Positions 24,313 through 35,763 are shown, counted from the stretch's first letter. The stretch is 64,000 bases of DNA from Conchocele bisecta (GCA_029237695.1 CM055274.1:64601484-64665483); one strand, 5' to 3'. Made by a program: numbers and translations. The notes: generated by a model not told the origin, from the sequence alone.

Positions 24313-24676
24313 AGATCACAGACACCATTTGCTAGCAAATCTTGATCCATTACTTAATACCCAGTTTCACTTGAGGAACACTTTGGGGTGCCTTTAACAC
24401 CAGTTTTCAGCATATGTAGCATTTAAAAGAAAACACTGAACCTGTAGGTCACTTGATATAATCGGAGTTTCCGTGGCCAAAAAATGTACACAATATTGGG
24501 TGATATGACGAGGCTGGATTTGTCTTTCTTAGGAGTGAACCTATTGTTTAGTTCATGCAGAACCAATACAGACTGGCTGCAGGTCACGTACAAGTGGGTC
24601 CCACAGCATCATACGAATAGTGAAAGTAGGAAAGACTGGCCTTATTGGATGGCATTCGGTTAAATTATATAGTAAA

Positions 24677-26304
24677 ACAAGAAACGAGGCAAAGCCACGA
24701 AGGCCAGGTTTTTTCCAAGCATAGACACTTGGATAACATAATTATACCCACTTTTTGTAGACTAGATGGTCGTGGCCTGCATGTCGCGCCTTGGGGCGAG
24801 GCATGAAAATAGATATAGTAGATGGAAAAACTTTAACCAAAAAACTTTAACCAGACACACGGACGAACGGACGGACGTATGCCAAAATGCCGACGATATC
24901 GCGCTTTCCGCAAGCAGGTGTGACAATGATGATAAACACCCATGTGAAGTATCAAGGTATGATAGTGAAAAAATTTAAAAAAATTCAGATTACACGGTGA
25001 AGATCAAGTATGGTTGGGTGAAGCAGTTGATATAGTACACGAAAAAACTTTAACAAAAAAAATTCAAAGTATTTGACCTTGACATTGGGCACAGGATCGC
25101 GCTTTCCGCAAGCAGGTGAACAATGATGATAAACACCCATGTGAAGTATCAAGGTATTGGGTGAAGCAGTTGCAGAGTATATCGTAACATTCAAAGAATT
25201 TGACCTTTAACAAAAAAATTCAGGTAATTTGACCTGCACAATGGGTCACATGAGTATCGCGCTAGCAGCAAAAAAATTCAAAGTAAGACCTTGACAATTG
25301 TGATAAACACATGTGAAGTATCAAGGTATTGGGTGAAGCAGTTGCAGAGATATAGTACACGAAAAAACTTTAACAAAAAAATTCAAAGTAATTTGACCTT
25401 GACATTGGGCACAGGATCGCGCTTTCCGCAAGCAGGTGCGACAATGATGATAAACACCCATGTGAAGTATCAAGGTATTGGGTGAAGCAGTTGCAGATAT
25501 AGTACACGAAAAAACTTTAACAAAAAAATACAAAGTAATTTGACCTTGATATTGGGCACAGGATCGCGCTTTCCGCAAGCAGGTGCGACAATGATGATAA
25601 ACACCCATGTGAAGTATCAAGGTATTGGATGAAGCAGTTGCAGAGATATAGTACACGAAAAAACTTTAACAAAAAAATTCAAAGTAATTTGACCTTGACA
25701 TTGGGCACAGGGGCCGCACGGTTGGGGGTTAGAATGAAAATATGGATGATGATAAACACCCATGTGAAGTTTCAAGGTAATGGGCGAAGCAGTTGCAGAG
25801 ATATAGTATAACGAAAAAGTTTTAACCAAACAACTTTAACCAGACGTACGTTAAAAAGTTAACGTTGAAAATGGCTAAGTCAATTACGTAGAAATAATAG
25901 GTGAAGGTAAAAAAATGGTCACATGTTGGATAGTTGTATGTGGTGGGCACCCCTTGATTATGAAGCTGTGAAAGTTTGGTGGTCCTAGGTGGTACAGTAG
26001 CAAAGAAATGGACTTAAACACGAAAACTTAACATTGTAAATGCGAAAACTTAACATTGAAAATGGCTAAGTTGACTACGCGGAAAAAATGGGTCAAGATA
26101 AAAAAAAAGTAACATGTTGGATAGTGATATGTGGTGGGCACCCCTTGATTATGAAGCTGTGAAAGTTTGGTGGTCCTAGGTGGTACAGTAACAAAGAAAT
26201 GGACTCAAACACGAAAACTTAACATTGATTGTGGACGCCGCCTGCCCGCCCGCCCGGCTTTCGCCAATCCAATAGCCTGGATTTTTTTTCAAAAAACCTG
26301 GCTA
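24677..26304 (+). mobile_element. Family B element nested in L copy 2
   Basis: 5' end ACAAGAAACGAGGCAAAGCC, the internal ACTAGATGGTCGTGGCCTGC start, a GACGG run at about 24,862-24,877 and a hairpin at about 24,898-24,922. Then follow five core units of about 175 bp with gatcgcgctttccgcaagca and gaccttgacattgggc. Two further units of about 190 bp (25,850-26,230) have gttggatagt, gtggtgggcaccccttga and cacgaaaacttaacattg. It closes with GCCCGCCCGCCCGG and a T-rich end. The hairpin itself has become part of the repeated unit. Confidence 0.6.
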
Positions 26305-26325
26305 ACTATTTGGTGGTGTCTAACC

Positions 26326-29240
26326 TCTACACCCGACACCCCGGGCAGTCACCAGGGCGTCTGGTTTAGGGCAACCCAGGCAGTCACCAGGGCGTCTCGT
26401 TTAGGGAGGCTCCACTGTAATACATGTACAGTGGAACCCCTCTGCACCGGACAACCCAGGCAGTCACCAGGGTGTCTCATTTAGGGAGGCTCCACTGTAA
26501 TACATGTACAGTGGAACCTCTCTACACCTGATACCCCGGGTAGTCACCAGGGCGTCTCGTTTATGGCAAACCAGGCAGTCACCAGGGTGTCTCGTTTAGG
26601 GAGGCTCCACTGTAATACATGTACAATGGAACCCCTCTACACCGGACAACCCAGGCAGTCACCAGGGTGTCTCGTTTAGGGAGGCTCCACTGTAATACAT
26701 GTACAGTGGAACCTCTCTACACCCGATACCCCGGGTAGTCACCAGGGCGTCTCGTTTATGGCAAACCAGCAGTCACCAGGGTGTCTCGTTTTAGGGAGGC
26801 TCCACTGTAATACATGTACAGTGGAACCCCTCTACACCGGACAACCCAGGCAGTCACCAGGGTGTCTCGTTTAGGGAGGCTCCACTGTAATACATGTACA
26901 GTGGAACCTCTCTACACCTGATACCCCGGGTAGTCACCAGGGCGTCTCGTTTATGGCAAACCAGGCAGTCACCAGGGTGTCTCGTTTAGGGAGGCTCCAC
27001 TGTAATACATGTACAGTGGAACCTCTCTACACCTGATACCCCGGGTAGTCACCAGGGCATCTCGTTTATGGCAAACCAGGCAGTCACCAGGGTGTCTCGT
27101 TTAGGGAGGCTCCACTGTAATACATGTACAGTGGCACCACTCTACACTTGACACCCCGGGCAGTCACCAGTGCGTCTCGTTTAGGGAGGCTCCACTGTAA
27201 TACATGTACAGTGGAACCCCTCTACACAGGACAACCCAGGCAGTCACCAGGGTGTCTCGTTTAGGGAGGGTGTCTCGTTTAGGGAACTCCATTGTAATAC
27301 ATGTACAGTGGAACCTCTCTACACCTGACACCCCGGGCAGTCACCAGGGCATCTCGTTTAGGGAGGCTCCACTGTAATACATGTACAGTGGAACCCCTCT
27401 ACACCGGACACCCCGGGCAGTCACCAGGGTGTCTCGTTTAGGGAGGGTGTCTCGTTTAGGGAGTCCTCACTGTAATACATGTACAGTGGAACCTCTACAC
27501 CTGATACCCCGGACAGTCACCAGGGCGTCTCGTTTAGGGAGGGTGTCTCGTTTAGGGAGGCCTCACTGTAATACATGTACAGTGGAATCTCTCTACACCC
27601 GACACCCCGGACAGTCACCAGGGCGTGTCGTTTAGGGAGGGTGTCTCGTTTAGGGAGGCCTCACTGTAATACATGTACAGTGGAATCTCTACACCTGACA
27701 CCCCAGACAGTCACCAGGGCGTCTCGTTTAGGGAGGGTGTCTCGTTTAGGGAGGCCTCACTGTAATACATGTACAGTGGAATCTCTCTACACCCGACACC
27801 CCGGACAGTCACCAGGGCGTGTCGTTTAGGGAGGGTGTCTCGTTTAGGGAGGCCTCACTGTAATACATGTACAGTGGAACCTCTCTACACCTGACACCCC
27901 GGACAGTCACCAGGGTGTCTCGTTTAGGGAGGCTCCACTGTAATACATGTACAGTGGAACCCCTCTACACCGGACAACCCAGGCAGTCACCAGGGTGTCT
28001 CATTTAGGGAGGCTCCACTGTAATACATGTACAGTGGAGCCCCTCTACACCGGACACCCCGGACAGTCACCAGGGCGTCTCGTTTAGGGAGGGTGTCTTG
28101 GTTTAGGGAGGCCTCCCGTAAATACATGTACATGGAACCCTCTCTACACCCGACACCCCGGACAGTCACCAGGGCTCGTTTGGGAGGGTTGGTCCCCTCG
28201 TTTAGGGAGCCTCACTGTTAATACCATGTACAGTGGAACCCTCTACAACCCAACCCTCGGACCGTCCCAGGGCGTCTCGTTTAGGGAGGCTTCCTCGTTT
28301 AGGGGAGTCCCCTGAAATACATGTAACAGTGGAAACCTCTCTACAAACCTGACACCCCGGACATCACCAGGGCGTCTCGTTTAGGGAGGGGTCTCGTTTA
28401 GGGAGGCCTCACTGTACATACAGTGGAACTCTAACCCCAACACCTCGGACAGTCACCAGGGGGCTCTCGTTTAGGGAGGCTGTCTCGTTTAGGGAGGCCT
28501 CACTGTAATACATGTACAGTGGAACCTCTCTACACCTGACACCCCGGACAGTCACCAGGGCGTCTCGTTTAGGGATACATGTACAGTGAAACCTCTACAC
28601 CTGACACCGCGGGCAGTCACTAGGGTGTCTCGTTCAGGGAGGCGCCACTGTAATACATGTACAGAGAAACCTCTCTACACCGGACACCCCGGACAGTCAC
28701 CAGGGTGTCTCGTTTAGGGAGGCTCCACTGTAATACATGTACAGTTGAACCCCTCTACACCGGACACCCCGGACAGTCACCAGGTTGTCTTGTTCAGGGA
28801 TGCTCCACTGTAATACATGTACAGTTGAACCCCTCTACACCGGACACCCCGGACAGTCACCAGGTTGTCTTGTTCAGGGATGCTCCACTGTAATACATGT
28901 ACAGGGAAACCTCTATACACCGGACACCCCGGACAGTCACTAGGGTGTCTCGTTTAGGGAGGCCCCACTGTAATACATGTACCGAGAAACCTCTCTACAC
29001 CGGACACCCCGGACAGTCACTAGGGTGTCTCGTTTAGGGAGGCCCCACTGTAATACATGTACCGAGAAACCTCTACATCGGACACCCCGGACAGTCACCA
29101 GGGTGTCTCGTTTAGGGAGGCACCACTGTAATACATGTACCGAGAAACCTCTCTACACCGGACACCCCGGACAGGCCCCACTGTAATACATGTACAGTGG
29201 AACCTCTCTACATTGTCTCGTTTAGGGAGGCTCCACTGTA
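26326..29240 (+). repeat. 80-bp tandem array, right block
   Basis: The same 80-bp Tigger-like unit as 20,074-21,934, with variants containing ggacaacccaggcagtcacc and cgtttatggcaaaccaggca. At 27,060-27,850 a composite unit of about 95-100 bp (with the extra gggtgtctcgtttagggagg) repeats several times. The array ends CTCCACTGTA at 29,240. Around 28,050-28,450 small indels are dense. Confidence 0.9.
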
Positions 29241-29517
29241 ACTCAGGCATACGACCATTCCAATACATATCTGCATGTTCCAAAATCATGTACCAGCACT
29301 ACCACTACCATACAGTGACACCAATCAAACATAGTTATGTTTGTTGCATGCCCAGTTTCACTGGTGCTGCACTCTGCGCCAGCTTAAAAGCTTTCACGTC
29401 GAAAAATGCACCAGCTTCCCGACAAGATGCCACTCAGCTCCACTTACAGCTATCGCAGAAATGCGTTTTCGTCCAGTAACTGGGGCAAATTTCGAGCGTC
29501 AGTTAGTAAATGAAAAT
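29241..29517. other. No supported gene
   Basis: Unique-looking sequence. Open frames crossing 29,135-29,541 borrow their start from the array and have no recognised domain. Confidence 0.4.
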
Positions 29518-29691
29518 GTTTCTTTGTTTGTTGGGGTTTAACGGCCTATCAACAGCTAAGGTCATTTAAGGCTGAGTCAATGGGTTTAGTACTAAATCCC
29601 ATATATTATCTGTACAAGTACATGTACATGTTCAGGTACATGTACAAATGGGGGGAAAATCCCAAAATCAGAACTGAATATTTACAATAAA
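29518..29691 (-). mobile_element. SINE-like retroposon S1, short copy
   Basis: On the plus strand it reads tttgtttgttggggtttaac, gcctatcaacagctaaggtc and atcccaaaatcagaactgaa, the reverse of the S1 3' half seen at 13,915 and 35,418. A short acatgtac-rich stretch is inserted. The 5' part is missing. Confidence 0.55.
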
Positions 29692-29884
29692 CAAGAATTC
29701 CGCGGAATCAAATGTCTCGCCTTGTTCCACCTTGACCTTCACCCTGGGGCCGGAGAAAAAACATTTAATAATCGTATATTCATCTACATATCATAGTAAA
29801 GGGATGTATAAACTTTGATGACTGTAGCTGATAAGGTGTTGGAAGTAATAATCGTAACACGAAAACTTAACATTGAAAGTATTA
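29692..29884 (+). mobile_element. Family F element, left part
   Basis: 5' end ACAAGAATTCCGCGGAATC, an ACAAGA start with a perfect ATTCCGCGGAAT hairpin. A core unit follows (ccttgaccttcaccctgggg, ttgatgactgtagctgataa, cacgaaaacttaacattgaa). It is interrupted at 29,885 by the hAT element and continues at 31,367. Confidence 0.65.
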
Positions 29885-30357
29885 CAGGGTTATCATCAGG
29901 ATATAGAAAGTGCCCTATAATTTACTGAAATTACTGACGATTGCCGACGGTGCCGCAGGCACCGAAGTTTGCTAGGGGGGTCTGGGGGCATGCCCCCCCC
30001 CCCCCATGATTTTTTTTTAATTGCAACCTGAGGGGTTCTAGATCATAAATCAGGTGTTTTTTTGTCAGGTAAATTGTACACTTTTATGAGAAGAATAACC
30101 AAAAAAGGTAAAACTCAAATGGACAGCACTCTCATCTTTATTGGTTGGCATGGCATACACTGTACAATAATACCCGTTTACATATAAATATGACATACAA
30201 TACATTTAAAATAATAGGCAACTGTGACATAGAACTAGAACGTAAAAGTAGAGGTATATTAAACTCCTGTATTAATAAACTGATTAAAATAGTCCGAGTG
30301 ACAAAAAAATAAAACAAGTCTATGATATAGTTGATCACTTGGGGATCCTCCTATCCT

Positions 30358-30529
30358 TCACCCATGCCACAGGTCGGCCACCTCCTCAATGAGCTGCTGG
30401 TGCTCTGGTGTCCAGCACTCGGGGCCCTGGATACTGATGAGCATTAGGTTCTCCAGTTGGCTCTCCCCCAACTGGTTCCTCCCCGGCGTCTTTATCCTCT
30501 TCAGGCAGGAAAAGCCTCTTTCGCAATCT
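30358..30529 (-). pseudogene. hAT transposase C-terminal dimerisation exon
   Basis: Reading on the minus strand, a branch-like T-rich stretch and TTTCAG precede a segment encoding (D)CERGFSCLKRIKTPGRNQL, then LxxLMxISIQGP and WTPEHQQLIEEVADLW before a stop. CERGFS..KRIKT..RN.L....LM.I...GP is the hallmark of the hAT C-terminal dimerisation region in ZMYM/ZNF862/C17orf113-like transposases. The start of the frame (codon AT of Asp) requires a phase-1 junction, but the next exon upstream ends in phase 0, so the gene is broken even if spliced. Confidence 0.75.
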
Positions 30530-30748
30530 GAAATCACAAATTGCAACAGGACTGATTAAAGTTCATCACATTATGATTAAACAAATATTAATATTATCAA
30601 AATTATAAACTTCTGTAAATATTATCCAATTTAATTCTTGCAATTAGTAAGACCACATAATGCCTTGTGAATAAATTATTTAAAAAGGTAAATTTCTTAG
30701 GTTTTAGTATAATAAATATGCACAGCATTAACAGTTAAGATAACTTAC

Positions 30749-30893
30749 CAGCCGTGCCACCCTATGTATATTTGGGATGATATCCCCATACTTTTGGGCC
30801 ACCAGGTTCACCACCTCCCTGAAGGTCTTCTCCTGCCAGTCTCCGTGAAGGAGTTCCCTAAGCAAGACCCACTCTTGCTTCAGTTGGCCGACG
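30749..30893 (-). pseudogene. hAT transposase internal exon with intact donor
   Basis: On the minus strand, a frame reading QLKQEWVLLRELL, HGDWQEKTFREVVNLVAQ, KYGDIIPNIHRVARL runs to CTG|GTAAGTTA, a strong splice donor at 30,748. The composition (E-W-x-L-L...F..V...) matches the segment that lies just before the CERGF block in this hAT family. Directly upstream, ATGGATTCGTGGTTAATAAA at 30,914 encodes MDSWLIKRRP, a plausible native start, but in another frame. The central BED/RNase-H-like body is deleted between them. Confidence 0.6.
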
Positions 30894-31366
30894 TTTTATT
30901 AACCACGAATCCATGGTGTCATTCCAAATACTACAGAGGTCATCCATCCGGTTCGTTATAGTAAATCTCCGCTCAAAAACGTATCGACGCCGTCCAATGA
31001 AATCGTGCGTTTACCGGTCTGGGAAAATAACGGAAATATCCGATATAATATATTCACACGGCTACACTGGACTAGTTTCACCATTAGCCAATAGTACGCG
31101 ATGTACTATATCGTGTAGTATTTGGAGAGCCAATCGCAGAAGGTTATACATAATGAGTTCGGCATTGCAATCAAAATGGCGATTGAAGTTTAGATGCCCT
31201 AAGATTGTCACATTTTATAGTATTTTTCATGCAAATTGCAGGAAAAATGGATTATTTTAGCGCGTATCGGTAAGTAAAAACCGGGTATCGCCGTAATTCA
31301 CGAGTATCGGGCCAAAATGACCGCGTATCGGCCCCGATACGCAAAAGCGCTCTGGTGATAACCCTG

Positions 31367-32521
31367 TATTAAAAAAACAGAATTTGACCTTAACCCTGGG
31401 CCCCAGAAAAACAAATTAATAGTCCTGTATTCATCTACATATCATATCATAGTAAAGGGATGTATACAGTTTGATGACTGTAGCTGATAAGGTGTTGAAG
31501 TAATGATCGTAACACGAAAACTTAACATTGAAAGTATTAACAAATAGAGTTTGACCTTGACCCTAGAGACCCTGGGGCCCGCCAAATTTTGTTTAATAGT
31601 CCTATATTCATGTACATATCATAGTAAACGTTTGTAACCTTGACCTTGGGGAAAGGGGTGGGGTGTCATGGATTTGCTATAGCATGATAGAGTATCATCA
31701 GATGAATGCATGTATGAAATATGAAGGCGTTCCCTGTAAATAAACAGAAGTTACACAACATTTACCCCAACGTTAAGTTTATGAATGTGCTAAGTGTGTG
31801 ACCTTGACCTTGGGGTAAGAGGTGGGCGGTGGGTCATGGATTTGCTATAGCATGATAGGGTTCCATCTGAGGAATGCATGTATGAAATATCAAGGCATTC
31901 CATGAAAGAAAACAGATGTTATAAGACATTTACCCCAACGTTAAGTTTATGAATGTGCTAAGTTTGTGACCGTGACCTTGGGGTAACGGATGGACGGTGG
32001 GTCATGGATTTGCTATAGCACGATAGAGTATCATCAGATGAATCCATGTATGAAATATGAAGGCGTTCCCTGTAAATAAACAGAAGTTACACAATATTTT
32101 AACTTTAAGTTTATGAACATGCTAAGTTTGTGACCTTGACCTTGGGGTAAGGGTTGGGTGGTTGATCGTGGATTTGCTACAGCATGATAGAGGGTCATCA
32201 GATGAATGCATGTATCAAATATGAAGGCATTCCCTGTAAATAAACAGAAGTTACACAACATTTACCCCAACGATAAGTTTATGAACAAGCTAAGTTTGTG
32301 ACCTTGACCTTGGGGTAAGGGTTGGGTGGTGGGTCATGGATTTGCTACAGCATGATAGAGGGTCATCTGAGGAATGCATGTATGAAATATCAAGGCGTTC
32401 CATGAAAGGAAACAGATGTTATAAGAAATTTACCCCAACGTTAAGTTTGTGGACGACGCCGACGCCGACGATCCCGGGGGTATGCCATAAGCTCTTCTGC
32501 ACTTCGTGCAGGCGAGCTAAA
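31367..32521 (+). mobile_element. Family F element, right part with 3' hairpin
   Basis: Continues the interrupted F unit, then about five units of around 165 bp with gtgaccttgaccttggggta, ggtgggtcatggatttgcta, cagcatgatagagggtcatc and aggaatgcatgtatgaaata. The end has GACGCCGACGCCGACG and the 3' hairpin AGCTCTTCTGCACTTCGTGC followed by aggcgagctaaaa (32,490-32,518). The same unit reappears at 63,141-64,000. Confidence 0.75.
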
Positions 32522-33619
32522 AATGTACCCTGGATCTACACTGTTTTGAGATGCTCCTCCTCATGGTCGTGTAAATTAAAGTGTATCGCTTTTATAAGAG
32601 CATGTATATAATGTAATTACATGTATGTCCATGCAATACAAAGTGGCTTGCATGTAGACAAATGCATCTCGGTAAAAATAATTTGGATACACTATTTGAT
32701 GTACATACAGACTAATCCGGTCTACATTGTTCGTCTAGCAAAGATGCATGTCCACCAGATATATTAATGTTTTCTTCCAAAAAAAACATGTGTTGGCACG
32801 TATCAACACGATGTACTATTGTATATATTCATCACCTTAAAAGACATTCTTCCTCACCATATCACTTGATCAATGAGTCTGCACGCTGTTGAATACATAT
32901 TACGCTGACTGGATAAGGATCTACACTTCATTTATTACGCCGACTGATTAAGGATCTACACTGTTCATTTATCATGTATCATATTGTTTACCGAGTAAAC
33001 ACATATTTACTACTCAATGCCATGCAATACAGGAGGCGGTGTATGGAAACAGGGCTTATCATCATGGGCAGCATGAACCAGATCTGCCTGCACATTGGGC
33101 GCACACTGTCGGGTTCACACTGTCCACCATTAGTAAGTATAATATATCAGTTTTTAACAACATATCCAACTCTTATTCAGAGGCAGGTAATTATTGCTGA
33201 TTTGGAAATATAATAGTAAACCATCTACTGAAGAACTGTTCCCAAACCACGCCCCTATGCTTATTGCTATATACATGTATAGAGTATTTATGCACACATG
33301 TACCTGTAAATGTAATCATGTTATTTTACAACTAACTGAATAGCGAACAACTCTGTGACTGGAGCGGCAGTATCGTGGTCACACACCGTTTCAAACTTCA
33401 TAAACACCTTTATTTCTCCATCTGATCAATATGACTCATCAAATAGATTTTGTCATCACAGAAACGCAGTACCGCATATTAACTGTCTGAAGCTGTTCTC
33501 CCGCATTAACATTTCCATTACAGAAAGTCTAAAATTATACATGCACCTATTATTAATACTATTATATCGAAAATGCAGTTCACGTGAAATGAGAAAATAC
33601 ACAAATTTCACCAAGACCT
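32522..33619. other. No supported gene
   Basis: AT-rich. ttaaggatctacactgttca near 32,948 resembles part of MITE K. The last 200 bp may be the 5' region of the LINE that begins at 33,620. The frames 32,974-33,213 and 33,355-33,639 show no known domain. Confidence 0.4.
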
Positions 33620-34151
33620 ATGGATCTAAAAATATGTAGTTTTAATGTAAACAGGCTTGGTCACAAAATCAAACGTGAAAAGGTTTTCTGTTGGTTAAAA
33701 CAAAACATGTTCTCTGTCTGTCTTCTGCAAGAACTACATTACACCCACGCAAACTATGATCAATGGAAAAAACAGTGGGGCAATGAAATCTTTTTTTAGT
33801 GGAAATAGCTCAAATAGCACAGGCATTGGTATATTTGTAAATGTATCAGCAACATACGAAATCATAGATTATAAAGAAATAATTTATGGGCGACTTCAAA
33901 TGCTTAAAATAAAAGTTTCAGACTCGGAATATACATTAATAAACATATATGGACCTAACACAGATGATATTACCTTTTTCAAAACAGTTGAGAAACTTGT
34001 ATCGGATAACAACAGCGCAACACTAATCATGGTGGTGATTTTTGATATAGATAACTTGAATGGAAGAACCGATACAAACAAAAAATGTTTTGAAAAAATA
34101 AATGATATAATAGCTAATAATGAACTGTACAATAAATACCCGGTAATATAG
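33620..34151 (+). pseudogene. L1/Tx1-like LINE, endonuclease domain (frameshifted)
   Basis: From ATG at 33,620: MDLKICSFNVNRLGHKIK, then CLLQELHYTH (the LQE catalytic block of APE-type endonucleases), then WKKQWGNEIFF. At the seven-T run 33,791-33,797 the frame breaks, and the next frame carries on with SGNSSNSTGIGIFVN, LINIYGPNTDD and a decayed GGDFN box (VVIFDIDN). The domain order and the SGNSSNS..G signature match the second LINE at 48,890. The loss of the Asp-Phe-Asn motif and the frameshifts make it inactive. Confidence 0.75.
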
Positions 34152-34866
34152 AATAAAATACCCAACCTGGCACTCAAACCACCGACCACCAATATTTTGT
34201 AGACTAGATTATTTTTTAATATCTTCGAATTTATTAAACACAGTAACCAGCTGCATTATAATACCAGGTTTCTTATCAGATCATTCTGCAATTACACTCG
34301 ATTTAAACCTAAGTAATGCAATAAGGGGGGGACAAGGACACTTTAAAATTAATAACAGTATTCTACTGCATGATTCATATAAAACAAATATAACGAAGGC
34401 CATTCAAGACACAGTTCAAGATAATAGAGGATGCAATCCAAACACTATGTGGGAATTAATAAAAGGATCCATAAGAAAGGAATCAATAAGATATTCAAGT
34501 AAACTAAAAAAGGAACAACAAGCAACGAAAATAAAATAACAATGGAAATTAAAAATCTAGTAAAAAATAAACTTGATGAAATAAATGAAGAAAAAACGAG
34601 AGGAATTATACTTAGATCAAAAGCAGAATGGAAGAGGGCCGGGAAAAAAAACACAAAATACTTCTCCACTTTAGAAAAAAAGCGATCCGAAGAACGTACA
34701 ATGCAACAATTAATGATCGACAACAATATTGAAATGGATCAAAAATTCAAATTAAAATCCTTAAATACGCTAAACAATACTACGAACACATATATAGTGA
34801 AGATATTAACCTAGATCATGATGATAACTCATTTTTTTAAAAACGCAAATAACCTACTAAATAATA
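34152..34866 (+). pseudogene. LINE, end of endonuclease and linker (multiple frameshifts)
   Basis: Different frames read LSDHSAITLDLNL near 34,275-34,310 (the terminal SDH box of the endonuclease), WELIKGSIRKESIRYSSKLK near 34,450-34,510, then from 34,542 EIKNLVKNKLDEINEEK and KAEWKRAGKKNTKYFSTLEK, the usual basic linker ahead of the reverse-transcriptase domain. At least four frame changes are needed. Confidence 0.65.
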
Positions 34867-35419
34867 ATGACAGAATCATGCGATGGTATTATTACCGAAT
34901 ATGAATGTAAAATAGCGTTAAAAGATATGAAAAACATGAAAAGGCCGGGCTCCGATGGACTTACTGCAGAATTTTACAAATTATACTGGAATAACATAAT
35001 AGAATACTATATTGAATGTATTAACTACTCATATGAACATGGCTCACTAACAGAACTACAAACTCAAGGAATTATAACACTGATACCAAAGAAAGAAAAA
35101 GATACACTATCCATTAACAACTGGAGACCTATTTCACTTTTAAATGTAGATTATAAGATAGCAACTAAAGTACTAGCAAATAGAATGAAGAAAGTATCAT
35201 ATTCTCTAATAAATCCAAATCCAAATGGTTTTTTAAAAGGTCGATATATTGGAGAAAATGTAAGAACTCTATTAGAAATAATTGATGATGCTAACGATAG
35301 TAATACACCAGGTCTTATATTTTTCGCAGATTTGCTAGCATTGATCATAAATTTATAATTAAATGTCTAAAGTACTTCAACTTCGGAGATTCTTTCATCC
35401 AATGGGTATCTCTTCTGTT
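34867..35419 (+). pseudogene. L1/Tx1-like LINE, N-terminal reverse-transcriptase domain, truncated
   Basis: Recognisable blocks in order: MKNMKRPGSDGLTAEFYK (RT block 0/1), GIITLIPKKEKD (block 1), NWRPISLLNVDYKIATK and LANRMKK (block 2), GFLKGRYIGENVR (block 2a) and LIFFADL (start of block 3). The expected FE.AFDS..H after FAD has lost several codons; another frame resumes with HKFIIKCLKYFNFGDSFIQW. The sequence then stops at the SINE at about 35,420, so the YADD catalytic box and the C-terminus are missing. L1-clade assignment rests on the NWRPISLLN and GR.IGEN blocks. Confidence 0.8.
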
Positions 35420-35763
35420 TTTTTTGTTTGTTTATTGGTGTTTAACGGCCTATCAACAGCTAAGGTCATGTAAGGCCGGGCAAACGGGTTCGATCCCGTT
35501 TTAACCTGCTGCATTGGGGGGAAAATTCCAAAATCAGAACTGAATATTTACATCGAGAAACAATATATTCAGCCCTGAAATTAGAATAACCTGACCTGGT
35601 GGCAGGTCCATACCACACCAAAGTCACTTGGCCCCTTCCCCTAAAATAGGATTACGAATAATCGTAATACTCACATAAGGGGTATAACCAGATTCAACTG
35701 TCACATACAAAATGCCAAAGCGGTGTGTGAGGGCCAAACCAGGTCTCCATTCGGAATTCCTGT
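35418..35763 (-). mobile_element. SINE-like retroposon S1, long copy
   Basis: Minus-strand 3' end: ggccgttaaacaccaataaa then caaacaaaaaaaac (plus-strand TTTTTTTTGTTTGTTTATTG). It contains gggatcgaacccg (B-box-like GGTTCGATCCC on the plus strand), gttattctaatttcagggct and tatggacctgccaccaggtc, all shared with 13,915-14,237 and 54,013-54,485. It separates the broken LINE from the family D array. Confidence 0.65.

Larger units (their letters stand above)
23260..26325 (+). mobile_element. MITE family L, copy 2 (right arm), with two nested insertions
   Basis: Starts GGTTAGAAGACACCAAA (23,260) and ends TTTGGTGGTGTCTAACC (26,325), followed by TCTA (26,326-26,329) and then normal array sequence. The L sequence is interrupted by a family C fragment (23,321-24,312) and by a family B block (24,677-26,304). 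When both are removed it aligns with copy 1 over its length, except for about 20 bp lost at the first insertion. Confidence 0.75.
29885..31366 (-). mobile_element. Dead hAT element with 5-bp target duplication
   Basis: Ends are CAGGGTTATCATCAG and CTGGTGATAACCCTG (TIR of about 15 bp, one mismatch), flanked by TATTA at 29,880-29,884 and 31,367-31,371. The related unit at 31,525-31,545 (attgaaagtattaacaaa) gives the empty site. It contains three minus-strand pieces of a hAT-type transposase gene (30,914; 30,749-30,893; 30,358-30,529). The left side has a GGGGGCATGCCCCCC hairpin followed by an A-poor T tract. It is about 1.48 kb, far shorter than an autonomous hAT. Confidence 0.85.

Noticed and set aside
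21935..26325. Simple pair of independent MITE insertions
   Set aside because: Independent insertions should each show their own matching duplication. Instead the outer flanks match each other (TCTA) and the inner flanks match each other (TATA), so I favoured a composite, while noting that recombination could mimic it.
15365..29240. CRISPR-like array because of regular direct repeats
   Set aside because: There are no unique spacers of constant length, the units are contiguous, no cas genes are present, and the sequence is eukaryotic.
33896..34192. Minus-strand frames opposite the LINE
   Set aside because: They are shadows of the endonuclease coding strand.
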